Below, piece by piece: positions 1 through 9,930 of a stretch of 45,307 bases of DNA (within the stretch, counting starts at the first letter, position 1; every line of letters begins with the position of its first letter). The stretch lies in NCBI GenBank assembly GCA_028599125.1, contig JAQRMX010000034.1, positions 1-45,307 of the forward strand, given 5' to 3'. This DNA is from Alphaproteobacteria bacterium. Lineage in GTDB: Bacteria > Pseudomonadota > Alphaproteobacteria > Rhizobiales > NORP267. A program made the translations under genes and the position numbers. A model generated the notes under the pieces. That model searched no databases. It was given only the letters and a program-made list of their open reading frames with translations, and was not told where the DNA came from.

Positions 1-340
1 GCATCGGACCATCCGCAGCGGAAACAACAAGTATCGCACCGTCCATCTGCGCAGCACCAGTGATCATGTTCTTCACATAATCCGCATGACCGGGACAATC
101 AACATGCGCATAGTGACGTGCTTCCGTCTCATATTCAACATGCGCTGTTGAAATTGTAATTCCGCGCGCCTTCTCCTCAGGCGCACGGTCAATTTCATCA
201 TACGCCATAAATGAAGCACCGCCACTCTCCGAAAGAACCTTCGTAATCGCCGCTGTCAAAGACGTTTTTCCATGATCAACGTGGCCAATTGTACCAATAT
301 TACAATGCGGTTTCTTCCGCTCAAACTTCTCCTTCGCCAT
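1..340 (-). CDS. tuf: Elongation factor Tu, N-terminal part (gene runs off the left edge of the window)
   Basis: Reverse-strand translation from ATG at 340 reads [36 protein letters not shown]...[33 protein letters not shown], the EF-Tu GTPase domain ([16 protein letters not shown]). Confidence 0.97.
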   Translation of the reverse strand, partial: MAKEKFERKKPHCNIGTIGHVDHGKTSLTAAITKVLSESGGASFMAYDEIDRAPEEKARGITISTAHVEYETEARHYAHVDCPGHADYVKNMITGAAQMDGAILVVSAADGPM

Positions 341-630
341 GCGAAATCCTGACCCCTTACTGCTCTAGCCAAATCACAAAACAACCAGACGATTGAACCG
401 CCCGGAAGCAAACCAATGTCGAAAATATCTACTCTTCGCTTTGATCTCAACCATTTTTTTTCCCCGTTACGATGAAAAAAATCCTCGACAAAAAACGGAA
501 AGACCCAGCAGAAAAGCTCGATGCAGAAAAGCTCGATGCAATCAGGAACCCCCTAAAAGAAACACGGAGGAAACAGAAAGAAAACAGCTACCACACCAGC
601 CCCACAGCAGGAACAGGACCTATAAAAACC

Positions 631-705
631 TGGAGCGGGTGAAGGGACTCGAACCCTCGTCTCCAGCTTGGAAGGCTATTGCTCTACCGCTTGAGCTACA
701 CCCGC
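631..705 (-). tRNA. tRNA-Gly (anticodon TCC), CCA encoded
   Basis: Reverse complement GCGGGTGTAGCTCAAGCGGTAGAGCAATAGCCTTCCAAGCTGGAGACGAGGGTTCGAGTCCCTTCACCCGCTCCA folds as a cloverleaf with GTTCGAGTCC T-loop; anticodon loop CTTCCAA. Confidence 0.95.
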
Positions 706-913
706 CCATATTTGCCTCTCAGAATCTTTCGCCTTCAGAACCCCCGGCACCTTACATTTCCCAATGGATACCAGTTATCGCACTCCAACGCAAACATGAA
801 ACCCGGAAATCGGTTAAAACCTGATACACACCCCACAAGCCCCCTTCCGGGAAAATCAAACAGGCCATAAAAACAAAGAAGCCCGCACATAAAGAAAAAG
901 CAAGAAATGAACA

Positions 914-998
914 TGGTGGAGGGAGTAGGATTCGAACCTACGAAGGCATAGCCAACGGGTTTACAGCCCGTCCCCTTTAACCACTCGGGCATCCCTCC
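914..998 (-). tRNA. tRNA-Tyr (anticodon GTA), class II with long variable arm, CCA encoded
   Basis: Reverse complement GGAGGGATGCCCGAGTGGTTAAAGGGGACGGGCTGTAAACCCGTTGGCTATGCCTTCGTAGGTTCGAATCCTACTCCCTCCACCA; anticodon loop CTGTAAA. Confidence 0.95.
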
Positions 999-1859
999 TA
1001 AGTTACATAAAAAGCCAAAAATAAAAATTCAAAATGTGGTAAGGACAGCCCCTCTCACCGAACCCACTCAAATCCCAAAAGAAAAACAGGCATAGCGCGG
1101 AAAGAGATCCTTACACATGCACTGCTCACCCTTTTATCACCTCCGACTCTCCTCATGTCAACCGAATAAACACCCGCTGCATAAGCAAAAGCGTAGTTTA
1201 TCTCTCCTCTCGGCATAAATGTCTATAGCCCTCTCCCCCTGAAAATCAATAAATAAAATCAGGACCCCATAATTATGCGAAATCAGCGCCCAGGCCGCGC
1301 AAAACAGATCAGCAGACAGCGGGAACGCTATCAGGATACAAAAAACCTTATCTTTCTTTGCAATACCGGATTACCTGAAATCTCCGAAACTATCTACATC
1401 ATTCAGAATTTTCCCATCCTGCCAGAATCTCTTTTCCGAAATCGGGTGGGCTGTGCGGCCTTCAATACTCACTGGCCATTGATTCATTTTCAATCGCAGA
1501 TTCATGAGGCATTTTACACTATAGTCCGGACAGTATTTTCCTATCAGCAGGAATTTTTTCATTTCAAACGAAATTCCTCTCATTAACAAATGCCTGTCGG
1601 GCAAGAAAATACACAGCCCCGAAAACAGGGCACTTCGAATCCGTCCCAACCGCAGCCAACAAAGCCCCCTCCCCTTATTTTCCCACCCTGAGGCTAAAAA
1701 AGGAAAATTACAGGAAGATACCCTCCCCTCTCTTTCGAAATATCCCTCTGTCTCCGATTGGGATCCATTTGCTTTCCGTTGGCAGGTAAAGCACAATCGC
1801 TAAAGAAAAGAAGGGTCTTATCTTCTCATTAATTTTGAGATGGCTCAGGTTCATATGAT

Positions 1860-2627
1860 ATGAAAAATAAGATGGACATGCGCAAGCCTCACTCCCGGCA
1901 GCGGGCATGCCTGACCGGACGGGTTATCCTTTACGGATTTCATGCCGTCACCGCTGCCTTGCAGAATGAGGCACGTCACTGTATCAGCCTCCGTGCCACA
2001 TCACGGGCCGCTGAACGGATACACTCACTCGCGCTCAGGAGAGACATTCCTGTCACTCTGTCTTCAGCAACTGAAATTGATCGAAAAATAGGTTATGAAG
2101 CAGTCCATCAGGGTCTCCTTCTTGAAGCCTGCCCTCTTCTGCTTCCCTCACTTGAAATGCTTGATCCTCAGGCACCGGTCATCGCTCTTGACCACGTTAC
2201 TGACCCTCGCAATGTTGGTGCCATCCTGCGTTCAGCAACCGCATTTGGTGCCGGGGCGATCATAAGCCAGGAACGCCACGCTCCACCGCCATCCGGAGCT
2301 CTAGCCAAAGCTGCAGCCGGAGCGCTCGAGCATGTCCCCTACCTTCAAGTTACAAACCTCTCCCGAACTTTGACGTGGTTCAAGCGAAATGGTCGCTGGA
2401 TTATTGGTCTGGACAGTGAGGGAAAAGAAACTCTCCAAAAGATTACAGGCCATAATCCCATGGTCCTTCTTCTGGGCGCAGAAGGAAGCGGATTACGAAA
2501 ATTGAACAAAGACCACTGTGACCTTATCACACGCATCAACCTGCCCGGAAAAATCAAAAGCCTGAATGTGTCCAATGCCGCAGCTATCGCCCTTTATGCC
2601 GTACAGAAAAAAACTGAAGAAACCTGA
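1860..2627 (+). CDS. rlmB: TrmH/SpoU-family 23S rRNA (guanosine 2'-O) methyltransferase, RlmB-like
   Basis: SPOUT motifs DPRNVGAILRSATAFGA, LLLGAEGSGLRKL, INLPGKIKSLNVSNAAAIALY; position next to tRNA-Tyr/tRNA-Gly/tuf. Confidence 0.92.
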   Translation: MKNKMDMRKPHSRQRACLTGRVILYGFHAVTAALQNEARHCISLRATSRAAERIHSLALRRDIPVTLSSATEIDRKIGYEAVHQGLLLEACPLLLPSLEMLDPQAPVIALDHVTDPRNVGAILRSATAFGAGAIISQERHAPPPSGALAKAAAGALEHVPYLQVTNLSRTLTWFKRNGRWIIGLDSEGKETLQKITGHNPMVLLLGAEGSGLRKLNKDHCDLITRINLPGKIKSLNVSNAAAIALYAVQKKTEET

Positions 2628-2973
2628 CTCACACAAAAAACACACAGAAACACAAAAACAGAAACACAAAAACAGAAAAACAAAATACGCCCATGCTTTC
2701 CCGGAGAGGCATCCCCTCCCACACACATCTGGGGGGCCCTATATCGAAACCGGGAAGACCCATATGACGACTCATCTGAGTCTCTTCCGGAACTGAAGCG
2801 CTGACAGTAGATACTGGATTAAAGACACTGGATAGGAAATATTTTGATACACGCATCCGGCTTTTCAGAAAGTTTCAAGATCAGGGGAAGCACATTAAAG
2901 AAGACAAACCCAACAAAAATGGAACTACCCGAATCAAAAAACAGCTTGACGGAATTACATGCGCTGAAAAAGC

Positions 2974-3528
2974 CTAGACGCACCACTTAATAGAACAACC
3001 CAAAGACGCATATTGGATCACCGGCCCCTTTCCTTCCCCGGCAATCAATCGCATAGCCTCCAGCAATTCGCAGGACTGCCCCTGAGGGGGCACATCTGTA
3101 TGCCCCTCATCCAGACGCCCCCGGTACTCCAACTTCAATTTAGCATCAAACCCAAAAAAATCAGGGGTGCAAACAGCACCATAGGCCTTGGCAATCTCTT
3201 GAGACGAATCATGCAGATAAGGAAAATCAAAACCGTTCCGCCTAGCAAAATACTGCATATTTTCGTAGCTATCTTCCGGATAAAACACTGAATCATTTGA
3301 ACAAATTGCTATCATTGAAACTTCAAAAGCCCGCATATCCCGTGCAGCACGCACCATACGATCAATAATGGCCTCAACATAGGGACAATGATTGCAGATA
3401 AAAGCAACAACCGTCCCCTGTTTCCCCTTCAGGTCCTGCAAACAATGTACCGTCCCGTCAACGCCGGTCAGCATGAAAGAAGGCGCCTTCCATCCGTAAG
3501 TTCCCACCGGTGTCTGTGTCAGGACCAT
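2974..3528 (-). CDS. Thioredoxin-fold redoxin/AhpC-TSA family protein
   Basis: PVGTYGWKAPSFMLTGVDGTVH...GTVVAFICNHCPYVEAI with CxxC (CNHC) typical of thioredoxin-family redoxins. Confidence 0.85.
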   Translation of the reverse strand: MVLTQTPVGTYGWKAPSFMLTGVDGTVHCLQDLKGKQGTVVAFICNHCPYVEAIIDRMVRAARDMRAFEVSMIAICSNDSVFYPEDSYENMQYFARRNGFDFPYLHDSSQEIAKAYGAVCTPDFFGFDAKLKLEYRGRLDEGHTDVPPQGQSCELLEAMRLIAGEGKGPVIQYASLGCSIKWCV

Positions 3529-4029
3529 TTTTCCTCCACTTAGGGTTCCATTTCATTCTGGCACACTCTTCCCCCCTCCGTGCAAAGCACTGAAGGCAGG
3601 AAAGGGCACAGGAACCGTATACGATAATTCTTGAAAAACTTTACAATTTCTTGAAAAAATCTCACACAGGATTTAAAGCCAAACCATGAATGTCAGCCTT
3701 CGAATGTCAGCCTTCCATTCCTTCCAGGATCGCCGATCAAAGCGATGACCTCACCGTAACAAAATTAAATAGCAGTATTTTTAGATCAGGAATACGCTAT
3801 AAGCTCCCGCACAAGCAAGCCGATCAGAGAAAAAGATAACCATCCAGATCAAGATTGACGCAGGATGATTTCAGATTTACCTTTCCGGTAGTAGTAATGT
3901 TTTCTCCAGAAACGGTTAGGTTTCCTTTTTGTATTGCGCCCCTTTCTCTTAAAGAGAATGTAAGGACGTGTATACGGTTTTTTCGCCTCTTTTCAGACCA
4001 ATTTTCAGGCCAGGATTTCAAAGCAACAC

Positions 4030-6075
4030 ATGAGCAGAAAGCAAGGTTCATTTGACAGCATGAAGCCCGTATCCCCGAAACAGTCGGGAACAGCGCGCAC
4101 CGAAATGTCAGCCTCCGCCTATCAGGACTACACCGCAGCTGACATAGAAGTCCTGGAGGGATTGGAGCCTGTTCGCCGCAGGCCGGGCATGTATATCGGG
4201 AGCACAGACGAAAGAGGCCTTCATCACCTTTTTTCAGAAGTCATCGATAACGCCATGGATGAAGCCGTTGCCGGATATGCGAATCGAATCGAAATTATTC
4301 TCAGCGCTGATGGAACCGTGACCGTGACCGACAATGGGCGTGGAATTCCTACCGACCCACATCCCGGGTTCAAAGATAAATCTGCACTTGAAGTCGTCAT
4401 GACAACTCTTCATGCGGGTGGGAAATTCGGTTCTAGAGCGTATCAAACCTCCGGGGGGCTACACGGTGTAGGGATATCCGTTGTCAATGCACTCTCCTGT
4501 TCCCTGATTGTAGAGGTTGCGCGCGGTCAACAGCTCTACAGGCAAAGTTTTACGCGCGGTTCTCCCACCAGCGCCCTTGAAATACTGGGGCATGTTAACA
4601 ACCGGCGCGGTACAAGCATCCGTTTTCTGCCGGATCCTGATATTTTCGGAAAAGAGGCAAATTTTGATCCCGGACGTCTGTTTCGAGTCACTCGTTCCAA
4701 GGCGTATCTGTTCGCAGGCCTGGAAATTCGTTGGTCCTGCGTTCCGGAACGTTTGCCTGAAAAGCAGGATATCCCTGAAAAGGCAGTCTTTTGCTTTCCC
4801 GGAGGTCTCAAGGATTTCCTAACCCTTGAGCTTTCCGGTAAAACCTTGGTTATTGACGAAATATTCACAGGAAAAATAACGAACAAAACAACTTCACCGA
4901 GCACAGTTGAGTGGGCCGTGGCCTGGAACGAAGACGAAAAAGACCAGTTTTCTAATTCTTACTGCAACACAATTCCTACACCGGAGGGAGGTACACATGA
5001 AGCCGGATTTCGGACGGCCCTTCTCCATGGCCTGAAACGTTATGGTGAGCTGGTTGGAGAAAAGAAAATCATTCAAATCACCAGCGAAGATGTCATGAAT
5101 TCAGTCGCTTTCATGCTCTCCCTTTTCATCTGCGAACCTGCCTTTCAGGGCCAGACGAAAAATAAGCTCTCGACCCAGACCGCAAGCCGCATCGTGGAAC
5201 AGGCCATACGTGACCCACTTGACCATTGGTTGGCTAAAAACCCTATGCAAACGCGCCTTTTGCTGGATCATGTCATTCATTTTGCAGGAGAAAGGATACG
5301 GCGACGCAAAGAAAAAGAAGTGTCACGAAAATCAGCAACCCGGAAACTGCGTCTACCAGGAAAACTAACAGACTGCTCACGGCAGGCAGCAAACGGGACA
5401 GAAATTTTTATCGTTGAAGGAGATTCAGCTGGTGGCTCTGCAAAAATGGCACGTGACCGCCATACGCAGGCCATATTACCCCTACGGGGTAAAATACTCA
5501 ATGTAGCAAATGCAAGCAGTGAGAAACTGAAAGAAAATCAACAACTCGCAGATATCATACTGGCACTGGGCTGCGGAAGCGGCTCCCGCTATTTCCAGAA
5601 CGACCTGCGTTACGAAAAAATCATCATCATGACAGACGCCGACGTCGATGGTGCGCACATCGCCTCACTTCTGATAACTTTTTTCTTCAATTCAATACCT
5701 GAACTTATCATTAATGGTCATCTTTACCTTGCATCTCCTCCCCTTTATCGGCTGACCAAAGACAGTAAAACTATCTATGCTCGCGATGAAGCACAGAAAA
5801 ATGAACTCCTTGCCGGGGCTTTGAAAGGACATGGAAAAGTTGAAATTGGTCGTTTCAAAGGACTAGGAGAAATGACGGCAAGGCAATTAAAAGAGACAAC
5901 CATGGACCCGTCCAGACGCACATTGTTGCAAATTATGATGCCAAGAGATGAAAAGGAGGCAATCGCTACCTCCATTGACCGGATAATGGGTAGTAGAGCC
6001 GAGTCCCGCCTCTCCTTTATACAGGAACGCGCAGAGTTTACGGATACAAGGCAACTTGACATTTGGGAAACCTGA
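4030..6075 (+). CDS. parE: DNA topoisomerase IV subunit B
   Basis: VLEGLEPVRRRPGMYIGSTDERGLHHLFSEVIDNAMDEAVAGYA; SGGLHGVGISVVNALS; EGDSAGGSAKMARDRHTQAILPLRGKILNV; MTDADVDGAHIASLL. Confidence 0.95.
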   Translation: MSRKQGSFDSMKPVSPKQSGTARTEMSASAYQDYTAADIEVLEGLEPVRRRPGMYIGSTDERGLHHLFSEVIDNAMDEAVAGYANRIEIILSADGTVTVTDNGRGIPTDPHPGFKDKSALEVVMTTLHAGGKFGSRAYQTSGGLHGVGISVVNALSCSLIVEVARGQQLYRQSFTRGSPTSALEILGHVNNRRGTSIRFLPDPDIFGKEANFDPGRLFRVTRSKAYLFAGLEIRWSCVPERLPEKQDIPEKAVFCFPGGLKDFLTLELSGKTLVIDEIFTGKITNKTTSPSTVEWAVAWNEDEKDQFSNSYCNTIPTPEGGTHEAGFRTALLHGLKRYGELVGEKKIIQITSEDVMNSVAFMLSLFICEPAFQGQTKNKLSTQTASRIVEQAIRDPLDHWLAKNPMQTRLLLDHVIHFAGERIRRRKEKEVSRKSATRKLRLPGKLTDCSRQAANGTEIFIVEGDSAGGSAKMARDRHTQAILPLRGKILNVANASSEKLKENQQLADIILALGCGSGSRYFQNDLRYEKIIIMTDADVDGAHIASLLITFFFNSIPELIINGHLYLASPPLYRLTKDSKTIYARDEAQKNELLAGALKGHGKVEIGRFKGLGEMTARQLKETTMDPSRRTLLQIMMPRDEKEAIATSIDRIMGSRAESRLSFIQERAEFTDTRQLDIWET

Positions 6076-6409
6076 CCCGGAAGAAATGTCTGGAATCTCT
6101 ACAGACAAATAAAAACAACCTTACATATATATTTGCTATGCACCACTAAAGAAAAGTTGTACCCTTTCATGAAAGGAGCAAGTATTATTATATGTATTCA
6201 CGGATATGTATTCACAGGAACACATGAAAAGATCTGATTAAATAAAGCTATTTAGCCCTGTCTTGTCTCTATCCCGTTGCCCCGGTTATCTCCTTAGCTT
6301 TGGTAACCGTCTGTAGCAGGTAAGTCGTTTGGGTCGTGCACCAGAATGCAAGTCCAGAAAACAAATGACAGACATGAACACGAAAGACGGACATTTATGA
6401 AGAAAATAC

Positions 6410-7327
6410 ATGAATAGATTAAAATATTACCTAATGATCACTCTCCTGGTCCTTATTTTATTTACAGTTTCCGGTTTTCTCATGCCGTACCAGCCTTATT
6501 TAGACATCTTCAATAACCTGCGTCTGCAAATCATAGTGCTCACCCTTATCATACTCCTTCTGGCTGTTCTTATCGGTGCAGAATCCTGCACGTTCTGGTC
6601 GGCTCTCTTGCTCTTAATCAATGTGGCTCTAGCAGGTGTGAGTTTTTATTTTGTAGCACCTTCTGCTCCGGCAGCGTCTCCGTTCCTGCGTGTCATGTCT
6701 TTCAATATAGGGAAGAACTCAGGCAATTTATCCCAAATAGAGGCCACTCTAAGAGAAGAGAACGCCGATCTCATTTTTCTTTCAGAATTCCGAAATCAAG
6801 AAGAGGGCCTTCTTGATAGGCTTGCGAACCTCTACCCCTACCAAGTGGCCTGTCCCCAGGACTATCTCTGTCAAATAGCCATCCTCTCCAAATATCAGCT
6901 CCAGAACGCCAGGTTAAACAATCGGACATTCGGCATCCCCTCAAATATCACGGCTTACCTCAATATTGATAACCAGGAAATCAATGTAATTGGTGTCTAT
7001 CTCTCCCGCCCGACAGAAAGCAACCAGAAACAAGAAATTAGTTACCTGATCAATGAGATGTTCCGGAAAGGGGAGAGCGTTATAATGCTCGGTAATTTTG
7101 CTCTTTCATCCTGGTCCTGGGACTTACTACGCCTGCAAGAGAAAACGGGTCTTTTACGCCATCGAACCCTCGGTGCAAACTGGCCGGGGAACGCATGGTT
7201 TTTTCCCTGGAGTTTCCTTGTGGATCATATCATGACACGGGGGCCATTCCGCACAAGACGCGCTTACACAGGACATAAAACAGAAGCGAAACATCTACCT
7301 GTCATTGTTGATCTTGCCGGATCGTAG
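6410..7327 (+). CDS. Membrane-anchored endonuclease/exonuclease/phosphatase (EEP) fold protein, probably catalytically degenerate
   Basis: Three hydrophobic N-terminal segments, then EEP-like motifs VMSFNIGKNSGN, ADLIFLSEF, VIMLGNFALSSWSWDLL, FLVDHIMTRGP, HLPVIVDL. Confidence 0.8.
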   Translation: MNRLKYYLMITLLVLILFTVSGFLMPYQPYLDIFNNLRLQIIVLTLIILLLAVLIGAESCTFWSALLLLINVALAGVSFYFVAPSAPAASPFLRVMSFNIGKNSGNLSQIEATLREENADLIFLSEFRNQEEGLLDRLANLYPYQVACPQDYLCQIAILSKYQLQNARLNNRTFGIPSNITAYLNIDNQEINVIGVYLSRPTESNQKQEISYLINEMFRKGESVIMLGNFALSSWSWDLLRLQEKTGLLRHRTLGANWPGNAWFFPWSFLVDHIMTRGPFRTRRAYTGHKTEAKHLPVIVDLAGS

Positions 7328-7344
7328 GGAAAAAGACCCAATAT

Positions 7345-7380
7345 AGAGAGGAGATCTTGCCCCTTCCTTCCCTCTCTTTT
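7345..7380 (+). terminator. Candidate intrinsic terminator after the EEP gene
   Basis: Stem AGAGAGG (7345-7351) / CCTCTCT (7371-7377) followed by a short T run, 17 nt after the stop codon. Loop is long and the T tract short. Confidence 0.35.
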
Positions 7381-7922
7381 AAAAGCCGGGAAGATTTCAT
7401 AAAAAAGCGGGATAGAGGGCAAATAAATAAAGCTGGCATTCCTGTCCAGCAGTGTGTTCCTTTGCCCTGATAGCTCCCTCCTTTCCCCTCATCAAAAAAA
7501 ATCAGGACGTATAAAAGGGTGGCGGAGAGAAAAAATCTGCACCCTATCCTCCCCGTTTCTTGAGAAAGACCTATCTCCGGGAAGAAAAAATGTATGTCCA
7601 TCTCCTCCTCATTTAAGTCAGTAATGAATGCCAATCAGGAAATTACAGAATCTGGCGGGAAGAATTATACTTAATTTAGATGTATGATTAATTCTTTTAC
7701 AAGAGATCAGGAGAAATTGTTCTCCTTTCTGTTCCTTAAAAATATAAATAATACGTACAAAATGTTTGAACTGATCGCTCTTTTTTCTTTGAAAATCCGT
7801 CAAAATTGGCTTGCGTATATCTTATGAAAAGTAATCATGAGCGGTTTACAGATAAAAAAAATAATCATCCCCCCATTCCGGATTGACAAAATACCTTTAT
7901 AAGATGTTAAACTCACTTCATT

Positions 7923-9344
7923 GTGAAAAAATTTTTCCCACATTCAATTATTTTTCTGTCTTTGCTTTTAACAAGTGGATGTATCTCTTCTCCGCAAACG
8001 CCTCTTCTTGTCTTCTCCACCCCTTTAACGGGAAAGCAGGAGATTGCCTCCCTCTCGTTACAGAACATCAAGCTGAATGAGAATAACGATACACTCATTA
8101 TGGTCAGCTTTTCAGGGGGGGGAACAAGGGCTGCAGCCTTCGCCCATGGTGTTATGAAAGGCATGATGGAACAAAAAATGGAGGTGAACGGAAAAGAAAG
8201 GCCCGTCATCAACAAGGTAAGGGCTATCTCTGGTGTATCAGGGGGAGCCGTAGCCGCCGCCTATTTCGGATTATACGGAAAAGAAGGAATTAAGAATTTT
8301 CGTGAAAATTTTTTGCTGCGTGATGCGGAAGAAGATCTCCATACCTCTGCCTTCAACCCCCTAAACCTTCTGCGTGCCTCAAGGGGAGGAGTGAATAATT
8401 CGTCAGAATTTGGATTCTGGCTGGATAATAATCTCTTTTTTGGGGCAACGATGGCTGACGTTCTGAAATCGGAAGAAGGCAAGCCGATGATCATGATTCA
8501 CGCCTCGGATATTCTCAACCGGACGCCCTTCTTTTTCTCTTTGTTAAATTTTACATCCTTTTGTGCTGACCTTCGGTCCTATCCACTTTCGCAGGCTGTG
8601 GCAGCTTCTTCAGCCTTCCCCCTGGCTTTCAGGCCTGCTCTCGTTAAAACCTTCCCTTCTGAATGCCGGCAAGACACAAAGAAAATAATAAATGAAAGAA
8701 CCCGTAAAGGGGACATTGGTGAGAACCTCCATGCTCTTTTCAAGAGCATGGATTTTTATTCCCGGAAAGGAGGCGAACTTATTCACCTGTTTGATGGCGG
8801 GATCGTTGATAATCTTGCTTTGCACCAGTTTTTGTTCGAATTATCATACTCTGAAGAACCCTACCAGCCTCTCACGAGTGAAGCCATTATAAAACTGCGC
8901 AACCTGATTGTGTTTAGCGTCAATGCATCACGCAGGACCCCTGAAGAGGGTTTTGCTCTAAATGGTTTCAAAAAAGGTCAGTTTTTGTTCGAAGTCTCAA
9001 TTAGTGCATCATTAAACAGCAATAGCCGAACGTCTTTTGATCTTTTGAAAAAAGTACTCATAATATGGAAGAAAAATCTGATCAAGTATCGTTGTAGCCT
9101 CCCCTCATCTGAAATTAAGCGTGTAAGGGGAACCATGAAGGGTTGGGATTGTAAAGATCTTAATATAAAGATCACCCAAATCAATACTGAGCCCCTTAGA
9201 ATGGAGGATCAAAGACGGTTTGATCGGGTACCAACAAGCTTTGTCCTCCTACCGGAGGATATTGATTTCCTTATTTGGGCAGGTCAGACATCACTTAACA
9301 TCAATCCTATATTTAAAGAGTTGATCTGGAAGAGGTCAGAGTGA
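7923..9344 (+). CDS. Patatin-like phospholipase with a putative lipoprotein signal peptide
   Basis: Ends 473 aa after MKKFFPHSIIFLSLLLTSGC (lipobox LTSGC); patatin motifs GGGTRAAAFAHG (oxyanion hole), GVSGG (GxSxG), LFDGGIVDN (DGG dyad Asp). Confidence 0.88.
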   Translation: MKKFFPHSIIFLSLLLTSGCISSPQTPLLVFSTPLTGKQEIASLSLQNIKLNENNDTLIMVSFSGGGTRAAAFAHGVMKGMMEQKMEVNGKERPVINKVRAISGVSGGAVAAAYFGLYGKEGIKNFRENFLLRDAEEDLHTSAFNPLNLLRASRGGVNNSSEFGFWLDNNLFFGATMADVLKSEEGKPMIMIHASDILNRTPFFFSLLNFTSFCADLRSYPLSQAVAASSAFPLAFRPALVKTFPSECRQDTKKIINERTRKGDIGENLHALFKSMDFYSRKGGELIHLFDGGIVDNLALHQFLFELSYSEEPYQPLTSEAIIKLRNLIVFSVNASRRTPEEGFALNGFKKGQFLFEVSISASLNSNSRTSFDLLKKVLIIWKKNLIKYRCSLPSSEIKRVRGTMKGWDCKDLNIKITQINTEPLRMEDQRRFDRVPTSFVLLPEDIDFLIWAGQTSLNINPIFKELIWKRSE

Positions 9345-9930
9345 GGGCTCTTGCCCTTTGATATCAAGCAAGTCTTTTATTTCTTTTCTTTTTTTTAATT
9401 TTATTTTTTACTCATCCTTTGTCTGCTCCAATTCTTGTGAGTCACTTCCTGCTTCATTAATGTCTGTCCAGTTTTTGATTGCCTCATGCACCTCTTTTGC
9501 ATGGATCCCCGGATAAGGTTTTCAGACAAAATTTCTTTTCTCAAAAATGAAAGCAAGAATTAACATACGGACTCAGATTACTGGCTTAAATTACTGTTTC
9601 GAAAGCACTTTCTTAAAAAAGAACACGCACCCTATTTTTCTCTAAAATGAAAGAAACGGTGTAAAAAATCGTAAAAAGCATCACCAGACGCAGCAAAAGA
9701 CAAGGGCTCACATAAAAATCTTGTAGCCAGGAAAAATAAGCACGTCCTTCGTGAAGCACGCTCAAAATACCCCGGGACTTATCCTGACACAGGAAAAAAT
9801 AACAGAACAATCAAAGCTCCCTTTTCCAACGCACGACAGCCCCCGTTCAAAGCCCAATCCTGAACTGGTATCACAAAACGACAAGGAGAACCAACGTAGA
9901 AAAACGCAGAAAATATCCCAAGAAAAAGGA

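Noticed and set aside
393-824. ORF of 143 aa (and 679..870) on + strand
   Set aside because: Runs antisense across tRNA-Gly; Lys/Arg-rich composition with no family signal. A fragment such as RVKGLEPSSPAWKAIALPLELHP is a well-known artefact of translating tRNA antisense.
735-992. ORF of 85 aa on - strand (MPEWLKGTGCKPVGYAFVGSNPTPSTM)
   Set aside because: It is the classic spurious translation of the tRNA-Tyr gene itself (sense strand), not a protein.
1275-1796. Overlapping ORFs 1275..1586 (+) and 1371..1796 (-) upstream of rlmB
   Set aside because: No recognisable domains and mutually antisense; likely chance ORFs in a spacer.
2634-2690. CA/A-rich repeat tract considered as a CRISPR or structured repeat
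   Set aside because: Units are 14 bp with no spacers; a simple low-complexity tandem duplication, reported only with the tandem-duplication finding.
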